42,902 nucleotides of DNA, taken from DATKXO01 sp035528995. Lineage in GTDB: Bacteria; Planctomycetota; Phycisphaerae; UBA1845. Where the stretch lies: assembly GCA_035528995.1 (NCBI GenBank), contig DATKXO010000120.1, forward strand, positions 1 through 42,902, read 5' to 3'. A program made the position numbers and the translations under genes. Shown here in pieces: positions 25,526 to 33,478 of the stretch (positions within the stretch are counted from its first letter, which is position 1; each line of letters begins with the position of its first letter). The notes under the pieces are model-generated. The model did not search any database. It saw nothing but the letters and a program-made list of their open reading frames with translations, and was not told the DNA's origin.

Positions 25526-25831
25526 CTAGGCATCGCCGCGGTCGATCACCTTTGGGACGCGGAAGAAGGTACGTTCGCGCTGCGGGGCGTTTTTGAGGGC
25601 CGATTCGGTGTCCAACGAAGGCGTGGTCTCGTCGTCGCGAAATACGCTGTGTATCGGCAGCGGATGCGTGGTCGGCTCGATTCCGTCGGTGTCCAGGCGG
25701 TTGAGTTGGTCGACGTAGTCGAGGATGGCGGACAGGTCGAGGCTGAGGTGGTCGACCTGGTCGTCGGAGAGCTCGAGCCTGGCCAGGTGGGCCACGTGGC
25801 GGACCTGCTGCACATCTATCCTGCGATTCAC
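25526..25831 (-). CDS. gatC: Aspartyl/glutamyl-tRNA amidotransferase subunit C
   Basis: The 101-residue protein matches GatC: VRHVAHLARLELSDDQVDHL at the start, ILDYVDQLNRLDTDGIEPT in the middle and the closing FRVPKVIDRG. GatC wraps around GatA and stabilises the complex. It is the first gene of the gatC-gatA-GNAT-amidohydrolase run and lies 25 bases after the rpmB terminator, so it needs its own promoter or read-through. Confidence 0.95.
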   Translation of the reverse strand: MNRRIDVQQVRHVAHLARLELSDDQVDHLSLDLSAILDYVDQLNRLDTDGIEPTTHPLPIHSVFRDDETTPSLDTESALKNAPQRERTFFRVPKVIDRGDA

Positions 25832-25855
25832 GGCATCGCCCCGGAGACGGCGCCC

Positions 25856-25884
25856 AAAAAAAACGAGGCCTTGCGGCCTCGTTT
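25856..25884 (-). terminator. Rho-independent terminator of rpmB
   Basis: Read on the minus strand, AAACGAGGCC, a GCAA tetraloop and GGCCTCGTTT form a ten-base-pair hairpin followed by an unbroken T run. It lies about 40 bases after the rpmB stop codon and just before gatC. Confidence 0.9.
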
Positions 25885-25921
25885 ACCATACTTCTTTCCC
25901 AGTCTCCACCACTCGCTGCGG

Positions 25922-26203
25922 CTACTCTGTGCCGCCCGATTCTGCTTCTTGCGCCGGAGGGGTGTAGTTGCGTCGAGGCGGCTTGACGATCAGGCCCATG
26001 CGGATGGCCTTGGCCGAGACCTTGATCCGGCAGACCTTGCCGTCCAGGAGCGCCCGGACGCGCTGGATATTGGGACGGAACATCCGCTTGGTGCTGCCGG
26101 TGACCTTGCGGCCGACGCCGCCGAGATATTTGGCTTTGCCCCGCCGGGCGATGCTTCTGCCGCTGCGGGTCTTCTTGCCGGTGAAGAAACACGTCCGTGA
26201 CAT
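25922..26203 (-). CDS. rpmB: 50S ribosomal protein L28
   Basis: The 93-residue protein matches bL28: MSRTCFFTGKKTRSGRSIAR, then TKRMFRPNIQRVRALLDGK and VSAKAIRMGLIVKPP. The family is usually 60-95 residues. The C-terminal ANNYTPPAQEAES-like tail is an extension. A strong GGGAGGT stands upstream of the ATG at 26203. It is transcribed alone and ended by the terminator at 25856-25884. Confidence 0.95.
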   Translation of the reverse strand: MSRTCFFTGKKTRSGRSIARRGKAKYLGGVGRKVTGSTKRMFRPNIQRVRALLDGKVCRIKVSAKAIRMGLIVKPPRRNYTPPAQEAESGGTE

Positions 26204-26380
26204 ACGGCTTACCTCCCCATGGCCCCATTTCGGCCAGAGCGCGAAAGAGCTAAGTTTAGGAACCGGCGGGGTTTTTGCAAGGCTTCGGGGCTATTTTTAC
26301 GCTGTGGGGCGACCGGCGGGCGTGGGGGCGGAATTTTGCAATGTCTTTGTCCGACAAGCGTTTAGGGTAACGTCGAACCC

Positions 26381-26971
26381 ATGGAAGCGAATGTGCTGGC
26401 CTCGGTGATCGAACGGGCGAAGCGGCTGGAAGCGGGCGCTTTCGACGCCCTGGTGGACGAATACGGCGGGCGGCTGTTCGGGTACCTGTACAGGCTGACT
26501 GGAGACCGGGAAGCGGCCGAGGACCTGCTTCAGGAGCTTTTCGTGCGGTTGGTGAGGACGCTGCCGCAGTATGAGCACGACGGGCGGTTCGAGGGCTGGA
26601 TCTTCCGGATCGCCACGAACCTGGCCCGCGACCGGGTGCGGCGAGGGCGACGGGCCCCGGCGGTGCTGTCCATCGACGGGACGGGGCACGATGGGGCGGC
26701 TGAGGATGGGCCGGCGTCGTGGCAGGAGCTGACGGACGTATCCGGCCCGGCGCCGGAGGGGCCGCTGGAACTCCGGGAGGACGCCGACGCCCTGCAGCGG
26801 GCCCTTGGCCGATTGCCCGGGCCGGAGCGTGAGGTCGTGATGCTGCGGCACTTCTCGGAACTGAGCTTCGTCGAGATCGCCGAGGCCATGGGCACGCCGT
26901 TGGGCACGGCGCTGGCCCGGGCTCACCGTGGGCTGAGTAAGCTGCGGGAGATGATGGAGGATCGGACCTGA
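26381..26971 (+). CDS. ECF-type RNA polymerase sigma factor
   Basis: The protein has 196 residues. Sigma region 2 spans about 18-85: AFDALVDEYGGRLFGYLYRL, DREAAEDLLQELFVRLVRT, then FEGWIFRIATNLARDRVRRG. A linker of about 45 residues with acidic and Pro-rich sequence precedes region 4 (about 140-192): ALGRLPGPEREVVMLRHFSE, then LSFVEIAEAMGTPLGTALAR and HRGLSKLREMM. The linker is longer than in RpoE. It overlaps the next gene by one base (TGATG), the usual pairing with an anti-sigma partner. A GGAACC at 26259-26264 could be an autoregulated -35 box, but no matching -10 is clear. Confidence 0.9.
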   Translation: MEANVLASVIERAKRLEAGAFDALVDEYGGRLFGYLYRLTGDREAAEDLLQELFVRLVRTLPQYEHDGRFEGWIFRIATNLARDRVRRGRRAPAVLSIDGTGHDGAAEDGPASWQELTDVSGPAPEGPLELREDADALQRALGRLPGPEREVVMLRHFSELSFVEIAEAMGTPLGTALARAHRGLSKLREMMEDRT

Positions 26972-27558
26972 TGTCCGGCGAGGAGCTGTTTGCACAGATC
27001 GAGCGCGATGAGCGCTGGCTCCGGAGCGTGGGGGTGGAGGTTGAGCCGCCGCCGGATCTGGGAGCGGTCAAGCGCCGGGTGCGCATCGCTATCGACGAGT
27101 GCTGGCTGGACGAGCGGGGTGTCCGAGTTCCATCGGCGACGGCATTGGCGGGTGTCAAACGGCGAGTCCGTCAGGAGTTGGCGGCTGGGCGGCCGGAGCA
27201 TCGGATGGCGGCGAAGGCGGCGGGGCCGGGCACGGGGAGGATGCCATACCCGGTGAGCCGGACGCTGGCGGCCGCGGCGGCGCTGGCGCTGGCCGCGGGG
27301 CTGGGGTTCTGGTCGGCCGTTTCGTCGCCCGATGGGCCGGCGGTCGCGGCCGATCTGGACGATCTGGCTGCGGTCATGGGGCGGGATTTCGATGACGAAG
27401 AGGTCGAGTGGGAAGCGATCGAGATGGAACTGGCCGAACTGGAGGCCACCTTGGTTCAGGGGGCCGACCCGGGCTGGGAGGACGAGGCTCTGGACGAGCT
27501 GTTTGATGAGATGGATGAGCTATCGAATGACGTCGGTCTGTCACCTGGGGTGTCCTGA
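26971..27558 (+). CDS. Putative anti-sigma/membrane partner of the ECF sigma factor
   Basis: The protein has 195 residues. The N-terminal cytoplasmic part (about 1-85) contains two similar segments, LGAVKRRVRIAIDECWLDE and LAGVKRRVRQELAAG. One transmembrane helix follows (about 92-112, LAAAAALALAAGLGFWSAV). The C-terminal part is very acidic (DDEEVEWEAIEMELAELEA, DEALDELFDEMDEL). There is no zinc-binding HxxxCxxC motif, so it is not a classical ZAS anti-sigma. Its role is inferred from the one-base overlap with the sigma gene. Confidence 0.65.
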   Translation: MSGEELFAQIERDERWLRSVGVEVEPPPDLGAVKRRVRIAIDECWLDERGVRVPSATALAGVKRRVRQELAAGRPEHRMAAKAAGPGTGRMPYPVSRTLAAAAALALAAGLGFWSAVSSPDGPAVAADLDDLAAVMGRDFDDEEVEWEAIEMELAELEATLVQGADPGWEDEALDELFDEMDELSNDVGLSPGVS

Positions 27559-27595
27559 CCGGGTGGCTGAAGCGAGACCGGCGGGGGGTATTGCG

Positions 27596-28408
27596 ATGTC
27601 TGCTGTGCGTAGGTGTTGGCGTTTGTGGGTTGTATCGGGCATGGCTATGGCGTGGGTCACTTGGGGCGTGGTTCCGGCGTTCGGGTTGGAGGGGCGCGGC
27701 GCGTCCGCGGTGTCGGGAGCGTCGGGCGGCCAACCTGCCGAGGTGGAGCCGCCGCCGCCGGAGAAGGGCATACCGCCGGAATCGGAGCCCGTGCGGGGGG
27801 ACCTTCCTGAGCCTGAGTCGGGGGTCCTGCCGCCGTTGGGGGCGGGGTCGGAGGATGGCGCTCCGCGTTTCTTCGAGCCTCGGCCGGAGGATCGCGAGCG
27901 CGTTCGCCGGTTCGTTGAAGAGCACTTCCCGGAGATGGCCCGCAGACTGCGGATGCTCGAGACGCGCAACCCGCGCCTGTTTCGCCGCCACTTGCGCCAG
28001 ATCATGCCGCGAATCGTGCGGCTGATGCACGAGTTCGAGAAGGATGAGGAACTCGGGCTGCTGGGCGTGGAGGAAGAGCGCCTGGAAATGGAAGTTCACG
28101 AGGCCGTGCGGGCGTACCAGGAGGCGGACACGGACGAGGAGCGAGGGGCCGGGCGAGAGAAGGTTGAACGGCTGATCAGCGAGCAGTTCGACGTTCGGCA
28201 GCAGCGTGCCGGGCGCACGATCGAGAACCTGGAAGGGCGGCTGCAGCGGCTCAAACGACAGGTCGAGCGTCGGGCCGACAGCCGCGACGAGGTCATCGCT
28301 CGCGAGATCGAGACTCGCCTGAACGCCGATGACCCGGCGGCGGCGCGGCCGGGACGAGACACCCCGCGCCGTCCTCCCCGTCCGCCCCGGGAGCGAGGGG
28401 GGCGGTAA
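27596..28408 (+). CDS. Exported Pro-rich/coiled-coil protein of the sigma operon
   Basis: From the ATG at 27596 the protein has 270 residues. It begins with a signal peptide (RRCWRLWVVSGMAMAWVTWG), then a Pro/Glu/Gly-rich linker (about 40-95), then a long charged helical region (about 105-250: RVRRFVEEHFPEMARRLRML, ETRNPRLFRRHLRQIMPR, ENLEGRLQRLKRQVERRAD). It ends in a basic Pro-rich tail. The helical part recalls Spy/CpxP-like periplasmic stress proteins, but the match is weak. With the sigma factor and membrane protein upstream it may sense or buffer an envelope signal. Confidence 0.6.
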   Translation: MSAVRRCWRLWVVSGMAMAWVTWGVVPAFGLEGRGASAVSGASGGQPAEVEPPPPEKGIPPESEPVRGDLPEPESGVLPPLGAGSEDGAPRFFEPRPEDRERVRRFVEEHFPEMARRLRMLETRNPRLFRRHLRQIMPRIVRLMHEFEKDEELGLLGVEEERLEMEVHEAVRAYQEADTDEERGAGREKVERLISEQFDVRQQRAGRTIENLEGRLQRLKRQVERRADSRDEVIAREIETRLNADDPAAARPGRDTPRRPPRPPRERGGR

Positions 28409-29057
28409 CGGGGCGACGGCGACAGTGCCGCGCGGTCCGGTCGGTCGGCGGGGTCCGCCCGGGGTCGGGGTGCTGTCGAGGCGCTGGACGGCGCAGTACG
28501 GACGCGACACGCGTGGACCGTTTTGGGAAGCAGTGATCTGACATGTTAGACGGCGGCCGCGACAGCCGCCACATCCATGGGCCCCGCGCCCGGTGAGGTA
28601 CGTGCTGGGTGTGTGCTGCCACATCAAGTGGGGCTGGACGCGAGGCGGGCGGAATTGTCAGCAGTTGGCCGGGTTCTCCCTTGCGTTGTTAAAGCAGGTG
28701 TGGTAGAGACGAGCCTTCGGGATGTTCGGGATAAGGCTCGGGAATTCGCCATATCCACCAGTCGGCGGGCAAGCGGACAAGGAAAAGAGCTAACGGTCGG
28801 GCTTTGTCCGGTGATTCCTGAGCGGAAGACCTGAACCGAAACACGTGCTGTCGTTCGAGTAGCTGGACAAAGAAGGTGCCGTACCGACGCGACCGATAGC
28901 CGGTCGGTGTGCAATGGCGCGCTCGTATGTTGATTCGCTCCGGAGGTCCGTCGACTTTGGGACTGAAGCTGATCGATTGTCGGCATTGCGGGGCGCGGAT
29001 TTCAATTCGGACGGTGCTTCACACGCGTGGGAAGAGTGCCCTCGGTCCGGCGCTCCG
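28409..29057. other. Intergenic region without a convincing gene
   Basis: Short open frames occur (for example 28577-28834 on the plus strand) but lack ribosome sites and protein-like composition. GGCGGC and GCCGCC near 28553 can form a six-base-pair hairpin without a T run. Nothing further is supported. Confidence 0.5.
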
Positions 29058-29127
29058 CGCGAGCTGAAGCTCGCGGCTCGGGCCTGTGGACGCGCGAGCT
29101 GACGCTCGTGGCTCGGGTCTGTGGACG
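29058..29127. repeat. Two tandem 35-bp hairpin units
   Basis: Each unit has a stem such as CGCGAGCTGAAGCTCGCG followed by GCTCGGGCCTGTGGA. Unit 2 starts at 29093 with compensated and uncompensated changes (CTGACG in the centre). The CTGAAG centre is the same as in the 13.2 kb arrays. The repeats lie 90 bases upstream of the EEP gene. Confidence 0.65.
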
Positions 29128-29216
29128 GGTGGGAACCGATAGTCCGCGCTGCTGGGGCGTGGTGTGGGAATACTCTATCGAGTCGTTTCATTCGATTGGA
29201 AGGAAGGAGTTCTGCC

Positions 29217-30233
29217 ATGATTGCGAAAGCCCATCCGAGGCTCTGTCGGAGCCGGTCTGCGTGTGTGTCCGTCGTCCTGGCACTTTGCGTCCTCTGTGTG
29301 CCGTTCGAGGCGTCTTGTGCGGAGTACATCCGTGTCTGTAGCTTCAACATCGCCGAGTTCGGCGAGGGGGACCATCACCTGACGCGTGATCTGCCGTTCA
29401 TCGCCAAGATGTTGTACGAGGCGGATCTGGACCTGATCGCTCTGCAGGAAGTGGGCGTGCGGCCGCAGGGCGAGTCGCAAGTGGCCGAGCTTCGCAAGGA
29501 GCTGAACAAGCTGGTGCCTGCGGGCGAGGCCAAGTACTTCTACGTCGTGACGCCGCAATCGGGCGACGAGCGCTGTGCCGTCATTTACCGGTTTCCGGTC
29601 GTTCAGGACGAGGGCATCTGGTGGTTGGACAACGACAAGGTCTCCGGGAGCCCGGAGCAGGGCGGCGAGCGCTACTTCCGCGTTCCCGTGGGGCTCATGT
29701 TCCACGCGGGCGAGTTTGACTTCGTGCTGTTTATCGTGCACTTGACGTGGGGTAAGCTCGACCGGCGCCTGAGCGAGATCGCCGACCTGCGGGAGGAGTT
29801 GCGCTACCCCGACGACGAGAAGGACTGGATCGTACTGGGCGACATGAACCGCTACGGGAGGTACAGCAAGAGCAGCGCGAAGGCTTTCGATCAGCTTCTT
29901 CAAGACAGCGATTGGAACGGCTTCTACCGCTTTCCGTTGCTCGAGGCCGTCACCGACCCCGACGACATGAAGGTCTACCGGGCGGAGAAGGACGAATACT
30001 CGACGACGATTGCCGAGAGCAAGAACCTGTACGACCAGTTCATCCTGACCGCGGGGCTGGAGACGGAGTTCGAACCGGACGATCCGAAGTTCGGGGAGGA
30101 CGTGGGCATCATCGCGTTCGACATGCAGGAGCCTTACGCGTCGATGTCCGACGACAACGCGGTGAAGTACAGCGTTTCGGATCACCGGCCGGTATGGATC
30201 CGGCTGCGCTACGACGTGGGCGACGACGATTAG
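29217..30233 (+). CDS. Secreted endonuclease/exonuclease/phosphatase-family protein
   Basis: The ATG at 29217 follows GGAAGGAG at ideal spacing and gives 338 residues. A signal peptide opens the protein (SACVSVVLALCVLCVPFEAS). EEP-family motifs follow: RVCSFNIAEFG (metal-site Asn), DLIALQEVG (metal Glu), FVLFIVHLTWG, WIVLGDMNRYG (Asp/Asn pair) and the final SDHRPVWIRL (Asp-His). All expected metal and catalytic residues appear present. A phosphodiesterase outside the cytoplasm, such as a DNase or nucleotidase, is expected; the substrate is not determined. It appears monocistronic. Confidence 0.8.
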   Translation: MIAKAHPRLCRSRSACVSVVLALCVLCVPFEASCAEYIRVCSFNIAEFGEGDHHLTRDLPFIAKMLYEADLDLIALQEVGVRPQGESQVAELRKELNKLVPAGEAKYFYVVTPQSGDERCAVIYRFPVVQDEGIWWLDNDKVSGSPEQGGERYFRVPVGLMFHAGEFDFVLFIVHLTWGKLDRRLSEIADLREELRYPDDEKDWIVLGDMNRYGRYSKSSAKAFDQLLQDSDWNGFYRFPLLEAVTDPDDMKVYRAEKDEYSTTIAESKNLYDQFILTAGLETEFEPDDPKFGEDVGIIAFDMQEPYASMSDDNAVKYSVSDHRPVWIRLRYDVGDDD

Positions 30234-30279
30234 CCCGGCGCCGCGAGCGGGCGCCCGTGCGTGCGGCCGGCGTCGTGGA

Positions 30280-30969
30280 TCAGTCCACCGTCGGCTCGGG
30301 TGGCGGCGACCAGCATCGCAGGCAGCGGGGTTCGAAGCTCTCCGGTCCGCCGATGATGTTGCCGCTGACGATGGGGGTGAGGCGCTGGGTGCGAGTGGCC
30401 TCCCCGCCGCAGCGGGCGCAGGGGGCGGTTTTGAGCAGCGTCGTGTCGGCGGCCCGCTTCAGTGCTTCGACCTGGGGGAAGGGCCGGCCCCAACTGTTCG
30501 TATCCAGGGCGGTGACGATGACTCGCCTGCCGCCGGCGGCCAGCCGGGCGCAGACCTCGGGCAGGTCGGCGTCGAAGAAGTGGCCCTCGTCAATCGCGAC
30601 GAGGTGATGATCGGCGGTCAGCAGTGTGGGAATGTCGGCGGCCTGCCGGACGGTGACGGCCGGGTGACTGTCCTGACCGTGGCTGACGACCCGATCGGTG
30701 CTGTAGCGGTTATCGCGTGCGTGCTTTATGACCATGGCGGCACCGGGCGGCTCGGCGCGAATGCGACGGAGGAGCTCTTCGGTCTTGCCGGTGAACATGC
30801 AGCCGCAGATGAGCTCGACGCTGCCCGTGCGGCTATCGGTCGGTTCATGTTCCGGGCGGGGTCGTGGGCTCGAGGAGGGGGAATTGGCGCCGGACGAGTC
30901 TGGAGTCTGATCGGACCCGGTCATATGCGAGCGTGGCGAGCCCGCTTCGTGTTCGGCGTAGGCGTTCAT
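30280..30969 (-). CDS. tdk: Thymidine kinase
   Basis: From the ATG at 30969 the protein has 229 residues. It phosphorylates thymidine to dTMP with ATP in the salvage pathway. The P-loop is ICGCMFTGKTEELLRRI (about 54-70), Walker B with the catalytic Glu is HLVAIDEGHFFD, and the lasso region is IVSGNIIGGPESFEPRC. A zinc ribbon is formed by CARCGG and CLRC. The first 48 residues are Ser/Pro-rich and unlike the family, so translation may begin at the ATG at 30924 or later; the ribosome sites do not decide. Confidence 0.9.
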   Translation of the reverse strand: MNAYAEHEAGSPRSHMTGSDQTPDSSGANSPSSSPRPRPEHEPTDSRTGSVELICGCMFTGKTEELLRRIRAEPPGAAMVIKHARDNRYSTDRVVSHGQDSHPAVTVRQAADIPTLLTADHHLVAIDEGHFFDADLPEVCARLAAGGRRVIVTALDTNSWGRPFPQVEALKRAADTTLLKTAPCARCGGEATRTQRLTPIVSGNIIGGPESFEPRCLRCWSPPPEPTVD

Positions 30970-31119
30970 TCCGGCAGCATAGCGTGTCGGCGTGCTGAAG
31001 CCAGTGCGTGCCGGCCTAGTACCGGCAAGCGGTTGGGTGGCACTTGCGGCGGCATTCGGTCTTGGGTGCCACGGGCGGCCTGACCGCCCGTGCGGTCTCT
31101 CGGGTGGGCGGGTGCAGCA

Positions 31120-31163
31120 CACACACTGGCAGGCAAGCTGCCAGTGGCACCCACCTAAACCGT
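31120..31163. repeat. 44-bp interspersed hairpin repeat, copy 2
   Basis: Identical over 44 bases to 14643-14686. It lies in the 427-base space 30970-31396 upstream of tdk. Just before it, at about 31059-31083, is another inverted repeat (CACGGGCGG..CCGCCCGTG). Confidence 0.8.
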
Positions 31164-31248
31164 CACGCACCACCGGCAAGGCCGGGGGCGAACGGTGGGC
31201 GGCGTGGTCACATCGGCGTTGGATGGTGCAGGGATCGGATCGAGCCGC

Positions 31249-31305
31249 GCAAAAAGCAACCGCCGCAGCGCCCGGCCGATAAACTCGGCTGGCTCGCTGC
31301 GGCGG
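31249..31305 (-). terminator. Terminator of the small coiled-coil gene
   Basis: On the minus strand, CCGCCGCAGCG pairs with CGCTGCGGCGG (31295-31305 and 31260-31270). The inner arms TCGGCTGG/CCGGCCGA extend the helix around a GTTTA loop. TTGCTTTTTGC follows. It stands about 90 bases after the stop of the gene at 31397. Confidence 0.7.
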
Positions 31306-31396
31306 AATCGAAAAATGCTACCCCAGAAGCCCCCTTCTCGATGGGCGCGCCGCGTCTGGCATCGGCCCGGCGTGGGCCGTGTGCTGACGGAGCGGA

Positions 31397-31672
31397 TTAC
31401 TCCGGTTCTTCGCGCCCGGGTCCCTCCTCCAGCATCTTTCTGAGGTAGGCATTCTCGCGCCGTGTAGCCTCGAGATCGAAGAGCAGGTACTTGATGGAGA
31501 GCCGCAGGAAATCGATGCTCTCCTGCAAGCTGCTCACGGTCTCCTTGAGTTGGTTGTGGCGCAGCTTGGTCTGCTCGGCCAGCGATTCCAACTTCTGTCG
31601 CTTGGAGGCCGGCAGGGTGCCGATCTCGGCGACGAGTTCGGCGAGCTTACGCTGGAAGGTCTCCTCGTTCAT
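31397..31672 (-). CDS. Small coiled-coil protein, unknown function
   Basis: This 91-residue protein is almost wholly helical with heptad spacing: FQRKLAELVAEIGTLP, then QKLESLAEQTKLRHNQL, then ETVSSLQESIDFLRLSIKYL and ATRRENAYLRKML. It has no membrane or signal segment, so a cytoplasmic oligomer is expected. Purines precede the ATG at 31672, and a clear terminator follows, supporting a real gene. No named family is recognised. Confidence 0.65.
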   Translation of the reverse strand: MNEETFQRKLAELVAEIGTLPASKRQKLESLAEQTKLRHNQLKETVSSLQESIDFLRLSIKYLLFDLEATRRENAYLRKMLEEGPGREEPE

Positions 31673-31862
31673 ATCTTTGCCTTTCCCCCCAGAGCGCCCG
31701 TGGCCGACGCGTGTCGGACCGCCGCTGCCGAGCGCTCACGGAGCTCCTTGGCCCCAATTCCGCGGCGTGCAGAGTGATGGGGCAACGGATGTGCCAGGTG
31801 CCGCAGGGGGTGCCGGGCGAGGGCGTGGTGCGCTAACTCTCTTTGTGGAAAGGAGTTAACGG

Positions 31863-31964
31863 ATGTTCCGGCGACCGAGGTTGCCGGACAGGCCGGCCGG
31901 TTGTGCCAGCGGGTTGTCCTGTCGAAACACGCGACGGCTTTCGGCGTTGGGAGCGATCGTCTAA
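31863..31964 (+). CDS. Possible 33-residue small ORF with strong ribosome site
   Basis: GGAAAGGAG stands at ideal spacing from an ATG at 31863, and the frame runs 33 codons to TAA (begins MFRRPRLPDRPAG). The peptide is Arg-rich with no known motif. It might be a leader peptide or a chance frame. The rest of 31673-32212 shows no gene. Confidence 0.3.
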   Translation: MFRRPRLPDRPAGCASGLSCRNTRRLSALGAIV

Positions 31965-32212
31965 GCGGTTTGCACGACGAACCTTAGACGCGCGTTGTGC
32001 GGGAACAACGTGACGACGGCTTCGGCTTCCGGTCAGAGTGGACAGGCGCAGTTCTCGGACGCCGGCGAGTCACCGAGTAGCGCGAGGGGAGTGATCGGAC
32101 TCCGGGCAAGCGTTTCGAACGCGGAGATTCCTAATCCCGAACGTCCGGTAAGCCGACAAACGATTGCGGCCGCACCGATCCAATGTCGGTCGGGCGGGCG
32201 CGAGGTGCGCGC

Positions 32213-33457
32213 ATGCAGCCGGAAGCGGCCATCGTTCTGGATCGTGTCTGGAAGGCGTTCCGCCGAGGCGAGCGGCACGATTCGCTGCGCGACCTGGTTC
32301 CGGCGCTTATCGGCCGCTGGCTGGGCCACCGACCGCGGGTCGACGACCGTTCGTTCTGGGCGCTGCGTGAGGTGAGCTTCCGCGTGCATCGCGGGGAGGC
32401 GCTGGGCATCATCGGGCCGAACGGCGCGGGCAAGAGCACCATCCTGAAGATCCTCTCGAAGATCATGCGTCCCGACCGCGGGGACGCCCGGGTGAACGGC
32501 CGACTCTCATCGCTGATCGAGGTCGGGGCGGGGTTTCACTGGGACCTGACCGGCCGCGAGAACATCTACCTGAACGGGGCCATCCTGGGCATGTCCCGCA
32601 AGGAAACCGAGCGGAAGTTCGACGCGATTGTCGATTTCGCGGAACTGGCCGACTTCATCGACACGCCCATCAAGCGGTACAGCAGCGGGATGCAGGCCCG
32701 GCTGGGCTTCTCGGTGGCCGCCCATATGGACCCCGAGGTGCTGCTGGTGGACGAGGTGCTCTCGGTGGGGGACATGGCCTTCCAGAACAAGTGTCTGCGG
32801 CGCCTGGAACAGTTCCAGCGCGAAGGCACGACGATCGTCTTCGTGTCGCACAATCTTCAGGCGGTGGCCCGGACGTGCTCGCGCGTGGTCGTGCTGGACC
32901 GGGGCTCGGTCATCTGCGAGGAGGAGCCGGCCGAAGCGGTCCACACCTATCTGACGCGCGGGGCGCAGGCGACCGGCGGCGGCGACGGCGTTCATCGCGG
33001 CGCCGAAGTCCTCTCCGTCGAGCTGTGCAAGGACGGCCGACTGCACACGGGGCCGGTGGCTCCGGGGCAGCCGTTGCAGGTGCGGGTGGGCTGCCGGTTC
33101 ACGGGCGACTTCGAGAAGGTCACGTTCGGGTTTGTGGTGACGCGTGCGTCCGACGGGCTGTACGCGTACGACGCGACGGCCGCGGAACTGGGTCTGGAAC
33201 CGCTCAGCGTTCGCAAGGGACAGCACGTCGAGCTGGTCTTCGACTTCGCCGCTCACCTCACGCGGGGGACGTACCAGGTGTCCATCCACGTGCGCGATCT
33301 GACCAGCGGGACGTTCCTGGACTACGCCACCAATCGGGTGTGCCTCGACGTGCGCGAGCGGGCGACGTACGCGGGCGTGGCCGATCTGGACGTCCGATGC
33401 AGGCTTGAAGATGCCGGGGACGTACGTCCGGCGACTCCTGCGCTCGCCACGGTGTGA
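32213..33457 (+). CDS. ABC transporter ATPase of the polysaccharide-export (Wzt/TagH) type
   Basis: From the ATG at 32213 (GAGGTG upstream) the protein has 414 residues. The nucleotide-binding domain spans about 1-240: Walker A GIIGPNGAGKSTILKIL, the family-specific LIEVGAGFHWDLTGRENIYL, the signature KRYSSGMQARLGFSVA, Walker B VLLVDEVLSVGD and the switch His in IVFVSHN. Residues about 260-400 form the C-terminal beta-sandwich that, in Wzt proteins, binds the end of an O-antigen or similar glycan (FGFVVTRASDGLYAYDA). The matching permease is not next to it, so its partner lies elsewhere. Confidence 0.88.
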   Translation: MQPEAAIVLDRVWKAFRRGERHDSLRDLVPALIGRWLGHRPRVDDRSFWALREVSFRVHRGEALGIIGPNGAGKSTILKILSKIMRPDRGDARVNGRLSSLIEVGAGFHWDLTGRENIYLNGAILGMSRKETERKFDAIVDFAELADFIDTPIKRYSSGMQARLGFSVAAHMDPEVLLVDEVLSVGDMAFQNKCLRRLEQFQREGTTIVFVSHNLQAVARTCSRVVVLDRGSVICEEEPAEAVHTYLTRGAQATGGGDGVHRGAEVLSVELCKDGRLHTGPVAPGQPLQVRVGCRFTGDFEKVTFGFVVTRASDGLYAYDATAAELGLEPLSVRKGQHVELVFDFAAHLTRGTYQVSIHVRDLTSGTFLDYATNRVCLDVRERATYAGVADLDVRCRLEDAGDVRPATPALATV

Positions 33458-33478
33458 ACGACTTCGCGTCAGACGTTT

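Noticed and set aside
24069..26228. Long minus-strand open frame (719 codons) across gatA, gatC and rpmB
   Set aside because: It is out of frame with three well-recognised genes and has Arg/Pro-rich nonsense composition.
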